A stretch of DNA of 64,000 nucleotides from Hyphomicrobiales bacterium (lineage in GTDB: Bacteria > Pseudomonadota > Alphaproteobacteria > Rhizobiales > Beijerinckiaceae), in the NCBI GenBank assembly GCA_930633495.1, contig CAKNFJ010000001.1, positions 3,309,001 to 3,373,000 on the forward strand, read 5' to 3'. Each line of letters begins with the position of its first letter. The stretch's first letter is position 1. The position numbers and the translations under genes were made by a program. The notes beneath the pieces are model-generated. The model worked only from the letters and a program-made list of their open reading frames with translations. It was not told where the DNA came from and searched no databases. This document shows positions 51,472 through 60,441 of the stretch, piece by piece.

Positions 51472-52916
51472 GGTTGCGGTTCCTCTACGGGAATGAGGCG
51501 CAGGCGCGGCCCGGTTTCGCCGTCGATCACCGCCGGCGCCGAGACGTCGACGGGCCTGAGCCAGCCGCCGCCGAGCGCCTTGTTGAGAGCGATGAACTGT
51601 GTCGCGAGCGTGACCCGGCTCTGGATCAGGGCCTCTTCGGAGCCGTATTGCGTGCGCTGCGCTTCGAGCACGTCGAGGAAACTCGCGGTGCCGGCCGTAT
51701 AGAGCGCGCGGGAGAGCCGCGCGGCCTCGGTCGAGGCACGGGCGGCTTCCGAGAGGCTGGCGAGCCTGATCCGCTCCTGCCGCAGCCCGACCATGCTGTC
51801 CTCGACATCCTGCAGCGCGGTCAAGACGGCGAGCCTGAACACGGCATCCTGCCGGTCGCGCTGCGCCCGGGCGGCATCGACGGCTGCGGCGAGCTCGCCG
51901 CCATTGAAGATCGGTACGCTGAGGCTGGGGCCGATCGACCAGCCGATCGCACTGTTCTTGGCGAGGTCGCCGAGCTTGACTGCCGAGGTCGAGATGCTGC
52001 CGGTCAGCGAAACCGAGGGATAGCGGTTGGCGTCGGCCTGGCCGATGCGCGCCGTCGACTGGGCGAGAAGGCGCTCGGCCGAGCGGACGTCCGGTCGGCG
52101 GCGCAAGACGTCGGCGGGGATGCCTGCGCGCGGCGGGGCGGGCGTCGCGGGGACCGCGGCCGCACGGGCGAAATAGGGCGCCATCGCGCCCGGCGGGCGG
52201 CCTGTTAGCACGGAAAGGCGGTGCTGGTTCTGGGCGAGCGAGGTTTCGAGCAGGGGGATCTGCGATTCCGTGCTCGCCGCCTGCGCGGTGGCGCGAGACG
52301 TGTCGATGGCCGAGATGTGCCCGGCCTGGAAGCGGGTGCGGGTCAGAGCTTCGGTCTCGCGCTGCGTCTTGGCCGTCGTGCGGGCGAGCGCGATCCGCGC
52401 CTGCAGGCCGCGCGCCTCGACATAGGTCGAGGCGACATCGCCGATGAGCGTCAGCATGACGGTGTCGAGGTCGTCGAAGGCGGCGTCCGTGCCATAGGTC
52501 GCGGCCTCGACGGCGCGGTCGCGCGCACCGAACAGGTCGATCTCCCAGGAGGCGTCGAAGCCGGCGCGGAAACCGTTGCGCGTCACGAGAGCCGTGCGGG
52601 CGCGTGAGGCCGAGGCATTGGCGTCCACCTGCGGGAAGAGTGCGCCGACCGCCTGCTCGCGCGTTGCGCGTGCCTCGCGGATCCGGGCCTTGGCCTGGGC
52701 AACGTCGAGATTGCCGGCGATGGCCTGCTCGATCAGTGCATTCAGCGTCGGGTCACGCAGGTTGCGCCACCACTCGCTCGGCTTCGGCGCTTTGGGGTTG
52801 CTCGCCGCGGCGCTCCAGCGCTGCGGCAGGTCGAGCGCGGGTGGCGTGTAGTCCGGCCCCACGGCGCAGGCGCAGAGACTCAGTGCCAGCATCAGCAGGG
52901 TAGCGGGGCGAATCAT
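51468..52916 (-). CDS. NodT-family outer-membrane efflux lipoprotein
   Basis: 482 residues. The signal peptide ends with a lipobox-like SLCAC (Cys near residue 15-17) followed by AVGPDYTPP, the standard start of NodT/OprM-type outer-membrane factors. Two outer-membrane-efflux repeats follow, with LIEQAIAGNLDVAQAKARIR in the first and RRRPDVRSAERLLAQSTARI at the second. It is the first gene of the three-gene efflux operon and divergent from the LysR-type regulator at 53192. Confidence 0.85.
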   Translation of the reverse strand: MIRPATLLMLALSLCACAVGPDYTPPALDLPQRWSAAASNPKAPKPSEWWRNLRDPTLNALIEQAIAGNLDVAQAKARIREARATREQAVGALFPQVDANASASRARTALVTRNGFRAGFDASWEIDLFGARDRAVEAATYGTDAAFDDLDTVMLTLIGDVASTYVEARGLQARIALARTTAKTQRETEALTRTRFQAGHISAIDTSRATAQAASTESQIPLLETSLAQNQHRLSVLTGRPPGAMAPYFARAAAVPATPAPPRAGIPADVLRRRPDVRSAERLLAQSTARIGQADANRYPSVSLTGSISTSAVKLGDLAKNSAIGWSIGPSLSVPIFNGGELAAAVDAARAQRDRQDAVFRLAVLTALQDVEDSMVGLRQERIRLASLSEAARASTEAARLSRALYTAGTASFLDVLEAQRTQYGSEEALIQSRVTLATQFIALNKALGGGWLRPVDVSAPAVIDGETGPRLRLIPVEEPQP

Positions 52917-53191
52917 CGCGGCCAGAATGCCGGGAAAACCCGGGACCGCCAGCCTTTGACCCCGTCCATGCGCAATATTTCGTCCCTATGGCAATCCTGC
53001 CGGAGGATAGCCGGTTCCGGCGGCGGGCGCATTGCGGCACGATGACGTTTCCGTCAGGCAGGCCGCCTGTTGCCGTCGATGTGATCTCGGCCCGCGGGCT
53101 GATCCGCAATGCCGCCATTTCCGGCCGGGCTATACCGCATTGCGTAACAATCGTATGGATTAGGATGTCTTCCTTATGAATTGGGGAATCC

Positions 53192-54100
53192 ATGGCGATC
53201 ACGTTGCGCCAGATCCAGGCCTTCCTCGCGGTGACCGAGCAGGGCACTTTCACCAAGGCGGCGGAGCGGCTGCACATGGCCCAACCCGCGCTCTCGCAGC
53301 TTGTGCGCGAGCTCGAGCGGGAGCTCGGCATCAGGGTGCTCGATCGCACGACGCGGCGGGTCGAACTGACCGAGGGCGGGCGCGAATTCCACGGCGCGGC
53401 GCTGAAGATCGTGCAGGATCTCGATACGGCCGTGCAGAACGCCAACGGGCTGGCAGAGCGCCGGCGCGGGCGCATCGTGGTTGCCGTGCCGCCGCTGCTG
53501 GCGGCCGTGATCATGCCGCCGACGATCGTCGCCCTGCAAGCGAAGCATCCCGGTCTTCAGGTCGCGATCATGGATGCGCGCAATGACCTCGTCGTCGAGG
53601 CGGTGCGCTTCGGCAAGGCGGATTGCGGGGTCGGGACCTTTTCCGCGCTGGAAGACAATATCGAGCGCAGTCCGCTCACCCGCGACAGCCTGATGCTGTT
53701 CTGCGCCCGCGACAGCCGGTTCGCCGGGCAGGCCAGCGTGCTCTGGCGCGATCTCGCCGAGGAACCTCTGGTCACGTTGACGCGCGACAGCGGTATCCGC
53801 CTGCTGGTCGAGGTCGGCTATGAAAGCGCCGAGATCACGCTGCGGCCGGCCTATGAGGTGGCCCAGATCACCACGGCGCTGGCCCTGGTCGAAGCCGGGC
53901 TCGGCATTGCCGTGCTGCCGACCTATGCGCGGGCCGTCGCGCCGGCCAGCGTCGTCGCCCGGCCGCTGGCCGAGCCGTCGATCGCGCGCGACATCGTCAT
54001 GATCCGGCCTAGCGGGCGCTCGGTCTCGCCGGCGCTCTCGGCCTTCGAGGCGCTCCTGCGTCGCTTCGTGCGCCAACTGGCGCCCAGCGAGGCCAGCTGA
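53192..54100 (+). CDS. LysR-type transcriptional regulator
   Basis: 302 residues. The N-terminal helix-turn-helix reads ITLRQIQAFLAVTEQGTFTK AAERLHMAQPALSQLVRELE in two standard blocks. The C-terminal co-inducer domain has VPPLLAAVIMPPTIVALQAK and VALVEAGLGIAVLPTYAR. The effector is unknown. The 275-base divergent gap to the efflux operon probably carries its own operator, so control of that operon is the first hypothesis; a link to hemN downstream is less likely because hemN has its own Fnr-type box. Confidence 0.85.
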   Translation: MAITLRQIQAFLAVTEQGTFTKAAERLHMAQPALSQLVRELERELGIRVLDRTTRRVELTEGGREFHGAALKIVQDLDTAVQNANGLAERRRGRIVVAVPPLLAAVIMPPTIVALQAKHPGLQVAIMDARNDLVVEAVRFGKADCGVGTFSALEDNIERSPLTRDSLMLFCARDSRFAGQASVLWRDLAEEPLVTLTRDSGIRLLVEVGYESAEITLRPAYEVAQITTALALVEAGLGIAVLPTYARAVAPASVVARPLAEPSIARDIVMIRPSGRSVSPALSAFEALLRRFVRQLAPSEAS

Positions 54101-54138
54101 CCCTGTGCGAGAGGGCCGAAGGCGGTTGCACCGCCTCT

Positions 54139-54152
54139 TTGCAGCAGATCAA
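54139..54152. promoter_or_regulatory. Fnr/FixK-type box upstream of hemN
   Basis: ttgcagcagatcaa has one perfect Fnr half-site (atcaa) and one partial (ttgca) with the correct 4-base spacer. A class II activator here (centre at -41.5) predicts transcription from about 54187, with ttatgg near 54173-54178 as the -10. That is upstream of the ATG at 54215 and favours it over the ATG at 54167. Confidence 0.6.
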
Positions 54153-54214
54153 AGAAGCGCGGCGGCATGGCCGTTATGGAAGGAGCATCGAAGACGATCG
54201 AGCGGAGCTGCGTC

Positions 54215-55558
54215 ATGCAGGACTCGCCCTACCGGGACGAACGGCTGCCACGCTACACCAGCTATCCGACCGCGCCGCATTTCGGCGCCGATGTCGATGC
54301 CGCGCGCTATGCCGGCTGGCTGAAGGCGCTGCCTGTGGGCACGAGCACCTCGCTCTACCTGCATGTGCCGTTCTGCCGCTCGATGTGCTGGTATTGCGGC
54401 TGTCATACCACGGTGGCGCTGCGCAACGGGCCGATCGTCGACTACCTTGCGGCCCTGCGCGGCGAGATCGCCCTGGTGGCCGAACAGCTTTCCGCGCCGC
54501 TCGACGTGCGCCATATCCATTTCGGCGGCGGCACGCCGACCATCCTCGAACCGGCGGATTTCGCCACGCTCGTCGCGCTGCTGAGGCAGCATTTCGCGGT
54601 CCATCCGGGCGCCGAGATCGCGGTCGAGATCGATCCGCGCCGTCTCGAACCGGCGATGATCGCGGCGCTCGCGGCGGCCGGCGTCAACCGCGCCAGCCTC
54701 GGCGTGCAGAGCTTCGACCCCGAGGTCCAGAAGGCGATCAACCGCATCCAGAGCGTCGAGCAGACGGCGGCGGTGGTCACCGGCTTGCGGGTCGCCGGCA
54801 TCGGCTCCGTCAGCTTCGACCTGATCTACGGCCTGCCGAAGCAGACGCTGCAGTCCTGCCTCGACACGGTCGAGCTGTGTCTCGCGATGCGGCCCGACCG
54901 CTTCTCGATCTTCGGCTATGCCCATGTGCCGGACTTCAAGAAGCACCAGCGCCGGATCGCCACCGCCGATCTGCCCGACGGGCAGGCGCGGCACGAGCAG
55001 GCGGAAGCGATGGCCCGGTGCCTGGTCGCGGCTGGCTATGTGCGGGTGGGGCTCGATCATTTCGCCCTGCCGGCAGACCCGATGGCCGTTGCGCTGTCGC
55101 TGGGGCGGCTTCATCGCAACTTCCAGGGTTACACCACCGACCCTTGCGCGGCGCTGATCGGCTTCGGCGCCTCGGCGATCGGCCGGTTGCCGCAGGGCTA
55201 TGTCCAGAACGAGGTCGTGATCGGCCGCTATGCGGAGCGCATCGCCGACAGCCTGCTGCCGGCAGCGAGGGGCTATCGGCTCAGCGCCGAGGACCGTCTG
55301 CGCGCCGAGCTGATCGAGCGGGTGATGTGCGATCTCGCCGTCGATATCGAGGCCGTCTGCGCCCGGCATCCGGTCGATCCGCAAGTGCTCGCGCCAGCGC
55401 GCTCCGCGCTCGACCGGCTGGCACAGGAAGGCGTGATCGATTTCGACGGCAGCCGGGTACTCCTGCCGGAGGGCGCGCGCCTGTTCGTGCGCAAGGTGGC
55501 GTCGGTCTTCGATGCGCATATCGACCAGGCTCCGCGCCGCTACAGCCGGGCCGTCTGA
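54215..55558 (+). CDS. hemN: Oxygen-independent coproporphyrinogen III dehydrogenase
   Basis: 447 residues, radical SAM enzyme of anaerobic haem synthesis. The 4Fe-4S motif is CRSMCWYC (Cys-x3-Cys-x2-Cys) preceded by YLHVPFC. HFGGGTPTILEP and RASLGVQSFDPEVQKAINR are the other HemN landmarks, and RYTSYPTAPHF at the N-terminus marks true HemN rather than HemW. I chose the ATG at 54215 because GGAG lies about 10 bases upstream and the Fnr-type box predicts a start of transcription between the two candidate ATGs. It serves haem demand under low oxygen or denitrifying conditions. Confidence 0.92.
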   Translation: MQDSPYRDERLPRYTSYPTAPHFGADVDAARYAGWLKALPVGTSTSLYLHVPFCRSMCWYCGCHTTVALRNGPIVDYLAALRGEIALVAEQLSAPLDVRHIHFGGGTPTILEPADFATLVALLRQHFAVHPGAEIAVEIDPRRLEPAMIAALAAAGVNRASLGVQSFDPEVQKAINRIQSVEQTAAVVTGLRVAGIGSVSFDLIYGLPKQTLQSCLDTVELCLAMRPDRFSIFGYAHVPDFKKHQRRIATADLPDGQARHEQAEAMARCLVAAGYVRVGLDHFALPADPMAVALSLGRLHRNFQGYTTDPCAALIGFGASAIGRLPQGYVQNEVVIGRYAERIADSLLPAARGYRLSAEDRLRAELIERVMCDLAVDIEAVCARHPVDPQVLAPARSALDRLAQEGVIDFDGSRVLLPEGARLFVRKVASVFDAHIDQAPRRYSRAV

Positions 55559-55624
55559 CGCGCTTCGGGTGGCCGCGTGCGGGCCAAGCGCGCGTTTCCG
55601 CGTGAAGGCGGTGGGGGGCGGATC

Positions 55625-55996
55625 ATGACGGGCGGAGAAGGCGGCAAGCCAGGACAGGATATCGGGCGCGGACATCACGCGACGCCCGCACGGGAACTGA
55701 TCGACAGGCTTCGCCGGGTGCTGCGGCCCGAGGATCTGCACTGTACCTGCAGGGAAACGCTCGATGGAGCGCTGGAGCGTTTCGACCAGTTCGAGCGCCG
55801 GCGCGAGGCGCGCCGCTGGCTGGCGGCCGCGCGCGACGACAGGGACCGGATCGCGGCGCTGCTGCGCTTCCTGTCCGAGCTGGACTCGCTCACGGAAGCG
55901 GAGAGCGACCGGAGCGTCTTCGAGGAACTCGCGCTGCTCTTCAACGAAATTGCGCGCAGCGCCGAGGCCGGAGCTGCGGCCTTGCGCTCGCTGTGA
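55625..55996 (+). CDS. Hypothetical protein in the denitrification region
   Basis: 123 residues, rich in Arg, Glu, Ala and Leu and predicted mostly helical: [40 protein letters not shown] and [20 protein letters not shown]. Two cysteines (HCTC) lie near residue 43. It has no signal peptide. I do not recognise the family. The ATG at 55625 has GGGGGGCGG upstream. It lies between hemN and the pseudoazurin gene, 66 bases after hemN. Confidence 0.5.
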   Translation: MTGGEGGKPGQDIGRGHHATPARELIDRLRRVLRPEDLHCTCRETLDGALERFDQFERRREARRWLAAARDDRDRIAALLRFLSELDSLTEAESDRSVFEELALLFNEIARSAEAGAAALRSL

Positions 55997-56033
55997 ACCG
56001 GAGGCGCGCCGCCGGTTCGAATGCGCGGCGTCT

Positions 56034-56047
56034 TTGCGTTTTCGCAA
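56034..56047. promoter_or_regulatory. NnrR/Fnr-family box upstream of pseudoazurin
   Basis: ttgcgttttcgcaa is a perfect 5-bp-arm palindrome with a 4-base spacer, the form expected for NnrR/DNR-type regulators. Its centre is 85 bases before the pseudoazurin ATG. With a class II layout, transcription would start near 56082, and gctaat at about 56068-56073 could be the -10. Confidence 0.7.
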
Positions 56048-56124
56048 CAAGCCGCCGGGCCGCTCTGGCTAATGTTGCGGTGCAGCGAGGGGCTACGAGC
56101 CCGCTGCGACGATGGAGAAGACAG

Positions 56125-56571
56125 ATGTTCAGGACAATTCTGGCCGGCGCGCTCATGGCGCTGGCCGCCGCCGGCGCCAGTGCGGCGGAAGTCGAGGTCA
56201 AGATGCTCAACAAGGGCGCCGCCGGAGCCATGGTGTTCGAGCCGGCGCTGGTGAAGATCGCGCCGGGGGATACGGTCAAGTTCGTTCCCACGGACAAGAG
56301 CCACAATGCGGAGAGCATCCCGGAGATGCTGCCTGCCGGTGCCGAGGCCTTCGTCGGCAAGATGAACGAGCAGGTCGACATCACCTTCAAGGAGAACGGC
56401 GTCTACGGCATCAAGTGCAAGCCGCATTACGGCATGGGCATGGTGGCGCTGGTCGTCGTCGGCGAGCCGACCAATCTGGAGGCCGCCGCTGCGGCCAAGC
56501 ACCCCGGCAAGGCCAGGCAGGTCTTCGCCGATCTGGTCGCCAAGGCCAATCAGGTCGCCAAGGCACCGTAA
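56125..56571 (+). CDS. Pseudoazurin (blue copper electron carrier)
   Basis: 148 residues with a signal peptide (cleavage near ASAAE). The cupredoxin copper ligands are in place: His in DKSHNAESI, Cys in [12 protein letters not shown], the following His, and Met of GMGM. The [17 protein letters not shown] and [10 protein letters not shown] segments are pseudoazurin-specific. The start has GGAGAAG upstream. In denitrifiers it donates electrons to NirK, which is encoded 5 kb away; the NnrR-type box upstream fits co-regulation. Confidence 0.92.
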   Translation: MFRTILAGALMALAAAGASAAEVEVKMLNKGAAGAMVFEPALVKIAPGDTVKFVPTDKSHNAESIPEMLPAGAEAFVGKMNEQVDITFKENGVYGIKCKPHYGMGMVALVVVGEPTNLEAAAAAKHPGKARQVFADLVAKANQVAKAP

Positions 56572-56686
56572 AAGCCTGACCGGATGCGCCGGACGGCATG
56601 ATGTCTTCCGTCCCTCGGGCAACTCCGATACGCGCGCAAAGAGACAGATCAACAGGTCGCGGCCGGCCGGGGTCGGCTGCGGGGAG

Positions 56687-57901
56687 ATGGCTCCGATGGC
56701 ACCCATACCGAGGCTTCGTGCTTATGACGGGCCGGCCCTGCTGTCCTATGGCTTCAGGCCGTTCTTCCTGCTCGCGGCGTTGCAGGCGGGGCTGACGATC
56801 CTGGTCTGGCTGCCCTTCGTCACGGGCCATCTCGCCATCCCGACGGCCTTCGCGCCGGTGGATTGGCATATCCATGAAATGCTGTTCGGCTATCAGGCGG
56901 CTGCGGTCGGCGGCTTTCTGCTGACGGCGATCCCGAACTGGACCGGGCGGCTGCCCGTCCAGGGCACGCCGCTGCTTCTGCTCGTCCTCGCCTGGCTTGC
57001 CGGGCGGGTCGCGGTCACGATCTCGGCCGTGATCGGCTGGCGGCTTGCGATGGCGGTCGATCTCCTCTTCCTCCTCCTGCTCGCCGGAGCCGCGACGCGC
57101 GAAATCCTGGCCGGACGAAACTGGCGCAACCTCAAGGTGGTCGTCCTGATCGCGCTCCTGCTCGCGGCCAATCTCGCCTTCCATCTCGAAGCCGGGCTGA
57201 CCGGAAGCGCGGAGTTCGCGCGCCGCTTCGCCATCGCCGTGGTGCTCATGCTGGTCGTGCTGATCGCGGGGCGCATCGTGCCGAGCTTCACGCGCAACTG
57301 GCTGGCGCAACGTGAGTCGGGGCGGCTGCCGGTGCCGTTCGGCGGCTACGACAAGCTCGTTCTGGCGGCGAGCGCGCTCGTGCTCCTGCTCTGGATCGGC
57401 CTGCCGGACTCTGCGCTCACGGCCACGGTGCTCGCGCTCGCGGCGATGCTCCATCTCGTCAGGCTGGCCCGCTGGGCGGGAGAGCGGAGCTGGCGCAATC
57501 CGCTGCTCGTCATCCTGCATGTCGCCTATCTGTTCGTGCCGTTGGGCTTTGCGCTGACGGCGGCCGCGAGCTTCGGCCTCGTCGCTTCGGGGGCGGGGCT
57601 CCACGCCTGGACGGCCGGCGCCTTCGGCACGATGACGCTTGCGGTGATGTCGCGCGCCAGCCTCGGCCATACCGGCCGCCCGCTCGTGGCCACGGCCGCG
57701 ACGCAGCTCTGCTACGGGCTCGTCGTCATCGGCAGCATCGCGCGGATCTGCTCGGCACTGGGGCATGGCCCTGTCGCGCTGCTGCATGTCGCCGGTCTGT
57801 GCTGGTCGCTGGCGTTCCTGACCTTCGCCCTGGCGTATTGGCGTGTGCTGACCGGCTCGCGTCTGGCACCGAAGGCGGTCTCGGTGGCGCAACGAGCCTG
57901 A
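56687..57901 (+). CDS. nnrS: NnrS family haem-copper membrane protein
   Basis: 404 residues with about twelve membrane helices. It starts RAYDGPALLSYGFRPFFLLA, the conserved NnrS entry. WHIHEMLFGYQAAAVGGFLL (about residues 62-81) carries the His pair thought to bind haem/copper, and RIVPSFTRNW and MSRASLGHTGRPL are further NnrS hallmarks. NnrS proteins relieve nitric-oxide stress during denitrification. The start has GGGGAG six bases upstream. It is 115 bases after the pseudoazurin gene. Confidence 0.9.
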   Translation: MAPMAPIPRLRAYDGPALLSYGFRPFFLLAALQAGLTILVWLPFVTGHLAIPTAFAPVDWHIHEMLFGYQAAAVGGFLLTAIPNWTGRLPVQGTPLLLLVLAWLAGRVAVTISAVIGWRLAMAVDLLFLLLLAGAATREILAGRNWRNLKVVVLIALLLAANLAFHLEAGLTGSAEFARRFAIAVVLMLVVLIAGRIVPSFTRNWLAQRESGRLPVPFGGYDKLVLAASALVLLLWIGLPDSALTATVLALAAMLHLVRLARWAGERSWRNPLLVILHVAYLFVPLGFALTAAASFGLVASGAGLHAWTAGAFGTMTLAVMSRASLGHTGRPLVATAATQLCYGLVVIGSIARICSALGHGPVALLHVAGLCWSLAFLTFALAYWRVLTGSRLAPKAVSVAQRA

Positions 57902-58165
57902 TGCGCATTGGCGTTCCGTGCCGAGGTCGCCCAATGCTGAATCTCGGATCGTCCCTTTTGAGAGTAACGCCGCCAAGAGCGAAAGGCGTCTCCCAATTTC
58001 GCTGCCTCGTCTCGCGTGACGCCATTCTCGCCAGAATCGGCCTGTATCGCCCCGGGTCATGCCGGGCGCTTCGACGTGAGCGTCTCGCGGTGGCGTGTGG
58101 CTCGGCGGCCTGTGCTAGAACTGGACGGAAGAGTTGATGACCGAAGCAGCCTCGCGGGTTCCGTC

Positions 58166-58597
58166 ATGCGATTGACCCAGTTCAGCGAATATGCGCTGCG
58201 GCTGCTGATCTTCGCCGCCGCTCACCCGGATCGCCTGGTCACGGTCGAGGAAGCGGCGACCTCCTATGACATTTCGCGCACGCATCTGATGAAGGTGGCG
58301 AATCTTCTGGTCCGGCAGGAGTTTCTGAAAGGGGTCCGCGGCCGCTCGGGCGGCCTGATGCTGGCAAGGCCCCCGGAGGCGATATCGCTGGGCGAACTCA
58401 TCCGTGCGACCGAGCCGGCCTTCTCCGTGGTGGAGTGCTTCGGCGAGGCGGAACGGCGCTCGCTGATGAGCCTCGATCGCTGGCGCGGCATCCTGTCGGG
58501 CGCGATGGAGCTCTTCCTGGCGGAGCTCGACAAATATTCGCTCCGCGACCTCGCTGCCGATCCCGAACGCTTCGGTATCGGCTTGCCGGCGGCGTGA
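58166..58597 (+). CDS. Rrf2-family regulator, NsrR-like but with a single cysteine
   Basis: 143 residues. MRLTQFSEYALRLLIFAAAH and ISRTHLMKVANLLVRQEFLK form the winged helix of NsrR-type Rrf2 proteins, followed by GRSGGLMLARPPEAISLGEL. Canonical NsrR binds an iron-sulfur cluster through three cysteines in the region after VVEC. Here only Cys91 (VVECFGEAE) is present, and the other two positions are non-Cys (RRSLMSLDRWRG). NO or redox sensing through a normal cluster is therefore unlikely. It lies among denitrification genes, so regulation of nnrS or the FmdE-like gene is plausible. Confidence 0.8.
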   Translation: MRLTQFSEYALRLLIFAAAHPDRLVTVEEAATSYDISRTHLMKVANLLVRQEFLKGVRGRSGGLMLARPPEAISLGELIRATEPAFSVVECFGEAERRSLMSLDRWRGILSGAMELFLAELDKYSLRDLAADPERFGIGLPAA

Positions 58598-58678
58598 ATT
58601 CATGGGCTGCCGAGGTCGGGCTGCGCGCTGCGGCGCGCGGCAGCCATTACGGATGCTTCGGTTTGATACGAGGGCAAG

Positions 58679-59323
58679 ATGACGTTTCCGTCCTTTTTTT
58701 CAGAGGCGCCTCGCCTCAAGGTCCGCGATCCGCTGTCCGCATTCCTCGGCGCCAGCGAGGACGGCGTCCTCAACTACAGCTATGAGGACGCGGTGCGGCT
58801 CGCCGGCCATTCCTGCCCGGCGGTGGCCGGCGCCTATCTCATGGTGATCGGCGGGCTGGCCTATCTCTACGACGAGGATCTGCCGGAGCGCGGCGGCATC
58901 GAGGTGTTCATGCGCTCCGAGCGGGATCAGGGCACGACGGGGGTGCTGGCCTCGGTCGCGACGCTTCTGACCGGGGCGGCGGCCGAGACCGGCTTTCACG
59001 GCATTGGCCCGGCCCGGCGTTTCGCGCGGCGAGGCATGCTGCATTTCGGCGCCGAGATCGAGGGCGTGATGGCATTGCGGCGACGGGACACCGGCGCCGG
59101 GGTCGTGGTCGATATCGATACCGGCGCGGTGCCGCATGCCGCGGAAATGGCGGCGGTGATGCCGCTGGCGATCTCTGGCGAGGCCGATGCTGCGGCGAGC
59201 GCCGGCTTCGCGGCACTCTGGCAGGACAGGGTGCGCCGCATGCTCATCGAGCACGCCGACGATCCCAAGCTGATCCATCTCTACGATTGGGAGCCGGGCG
59301 AGAGCGCAACGCATCCGGCCTGA
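58679..59323 (+). CDS. FmdE-like protein
   Basis: 214 residues. EDAVRLAGHSCPAVAGAYLM carries the conserved His-Ser-Cys-Pro of the FmdE family (named after formylmethanofuran dehydrogenase subunit E). The C-terminal zinc-ribbon found in some members is absent. FMRSERDQGTTGVLASVATL and a late WQDRVRRML helix complete it. FmdE-like genes sit beside nitrite/nitric-oxide reductase genes in other bacteria; the role is unproven. It is convergent with the NnrR-type regulator. Confidence 0.75.
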   Translation: MTFPSFFSEAPRLKVRDPLSAFLGASEDGVLNYSYEDAVRLAGHSCPAVAGAYLMVIGGLAYLYDEDLPERGGIEVFMRSERDQGTTGVLASVATLLTGAAAETGFHGIGPARRFARRGMLHFGAEIEGVMALRRRDTGAGVVVDIDTGAVPHAAEMAAVMPLAISGEADAAASAGFAALWQDRVRRMLIEHADDPKLIHLYDWEPGESATHPA

Positions 59324-59378
59324 CGGCTGGAGTCGAGAAGGCTCCGAATAGGTCGCGGATCTTGCGCTCGAAGATGCT

Positions 59379-60071
59379 CTATTCGGCGTTCTCGGCGAGC
59401 CGCATCAGCCCCGCCCTGTCGCAGACCACGAGCTTTTGGCGCCCGCCCTCGACCAGCCCCTGCGTCTCCCAGGCGCTGAGGATGCGCGAGACCGTGTGCA
59501 AGGTCGTGCCGGTCATCTCGGCGATATCGCGCCGGGAGATCGGGAAGTCGACGCGCAGGCCGGCTCCGTCGCGCTTCCCCGCCTGATTGACGAGTCGCAG
59601 CACGGCATGGGCGACGCGGCGTTCGACCTCTTCCGTCGACATCTCGCGGATGCGGGTATGGGCTTCGTCGAGCCGCTGGCCGATGGTGCGGATCGCGTTC
59701 ATCGCCAGATGCGGATTGCCCTCGACGAAGCTGTCCCAGGATTCGGTCGGCCAGGAGGCGACGAGGCTGTCGACCGCCGCCGTTGCCGTGCCCGGATAAT
59801 CGACGCGTCCGAGCGCGCGGGTGAAGCCGAAGAGATCGCCCGGATGAACGACGCGCACGATGATCTGCTGGCCGTCGCGGGTGACCTGCGTCACCTTCAG
59901 CCGCCCGTGCAGCAGCAGGTAGAAGGCCTTGGCCGAGTCGCCCTGCTCGAACACCGCCTCGCCCTGGGGAATTCGGCGCGCGCTCGCCTGCGCCGTCATG
60001 CGGTCGAGCTGCGCATCGTTCATCGCCGCAAACAGCGGGATGCTGCGCAGCACGCTGCGGTCGATTCCCAC
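59379..60071 (-). CDS. nnrR: Crp/Fnr-family regulator, NnrR/DNR type
   Basis: 230 residues from a GTG. The effector beta-roll (IPQGEAVFEQGDSAKAFYLL, VVHPGDLFGFTRALGRVDYP) lacks N-terminal iron-sulfur cysteines, so it is not an oxygen-sensing Fnr. The C-terminal winged helix contains ISRRDIAEMTGTTLHTVSRI, with T-x-H-T-V-S-R as the recognition helix seen in NnrR/DNR proteins. It probably responds to NO and activates the boxes found before the pseudoazurin and nirK genes. It is downstream of norF in the same direction. Confidence 0.85.
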   Translation of the reverse strand: MGIDRSVLRSIPLFAAMNDAQLDRMTAQASARRIPQGEAVFEQGDSAKAFYLLLHGRLKVTQVTRDGQQIIVRVVHPGDLFGFTRALGRVDYPGTATAAVDSLVASWPTESWDSFVEGNPHLAMNAIRTIGQRLDEAHTRIREMSTEEVERRVAHAVLRLVNQAGKRDGAGLRVDFPISRRDIAEMTGTTLHTVSRILSAWETQGLVEGGRQKLVVCDRAGLMRLAENAE

Positions 60072-60176
60072 GGGTTCGTCTTTCCTTCAGGCGGTCGAGA
60101 GGCGATACCCCCGCCGTTTTCGGCGGACGATGCCGGATATGATCGCAATCGCACCGGCTGTTCAAGTGCGTCACGA

Positions 60177-60440
60177 TCACCCAGCGAGGGCGGTTCCAAG
60201 TCCGGCGAGGATGCATAAGACGGCAGCATAGCCGAGGAGAGCCGCCGCGAGCGCCGTGCTTTCGCGCTGCAGCCGCATGAAGCCGAGCACCACCAGCGCC
60301 GCCTTGACCAGGCTCAGCAGCGCGATCGCCAGTCCGCGCGGACCGGCCGGAAGCGACGAGGCGGCGAGCAGGCTGGCCCCCGTCGCGAGCAGCAAGGCCG
60401 CCAGGACGATCGCTAAGGGAATATCGCGGGACCGCTGCAT
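60177..60440 (-). CDS. norF: NorF-like small membrane protein (cytochrome oxidase subunit IV type)
   Basis: 87 residues with three predicted helices: IPLAIVLAALLLATGASLLA, LAIALLSLVKAALVVLGFMR and ALLGYAAVLCILAGLGTALA. The LVKAALVVLGFMRL segment is typical of the CyoD/CtaF/NorF family. It starts one base after the norE-like gene ends. These small subunits help nitric-oxide reductase assembly or activity in denitrifiers. Confidence 0.75.
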   Translation of the reverse strand: MQRSRDIPLAIVLAALLLATGASLLAASSLPAGPRGLAIALLSLVKAALVVLGFMRLQRESTALAAALLGYAAVLCILAGLGTALAG

Positions 60441-60441
60441 C

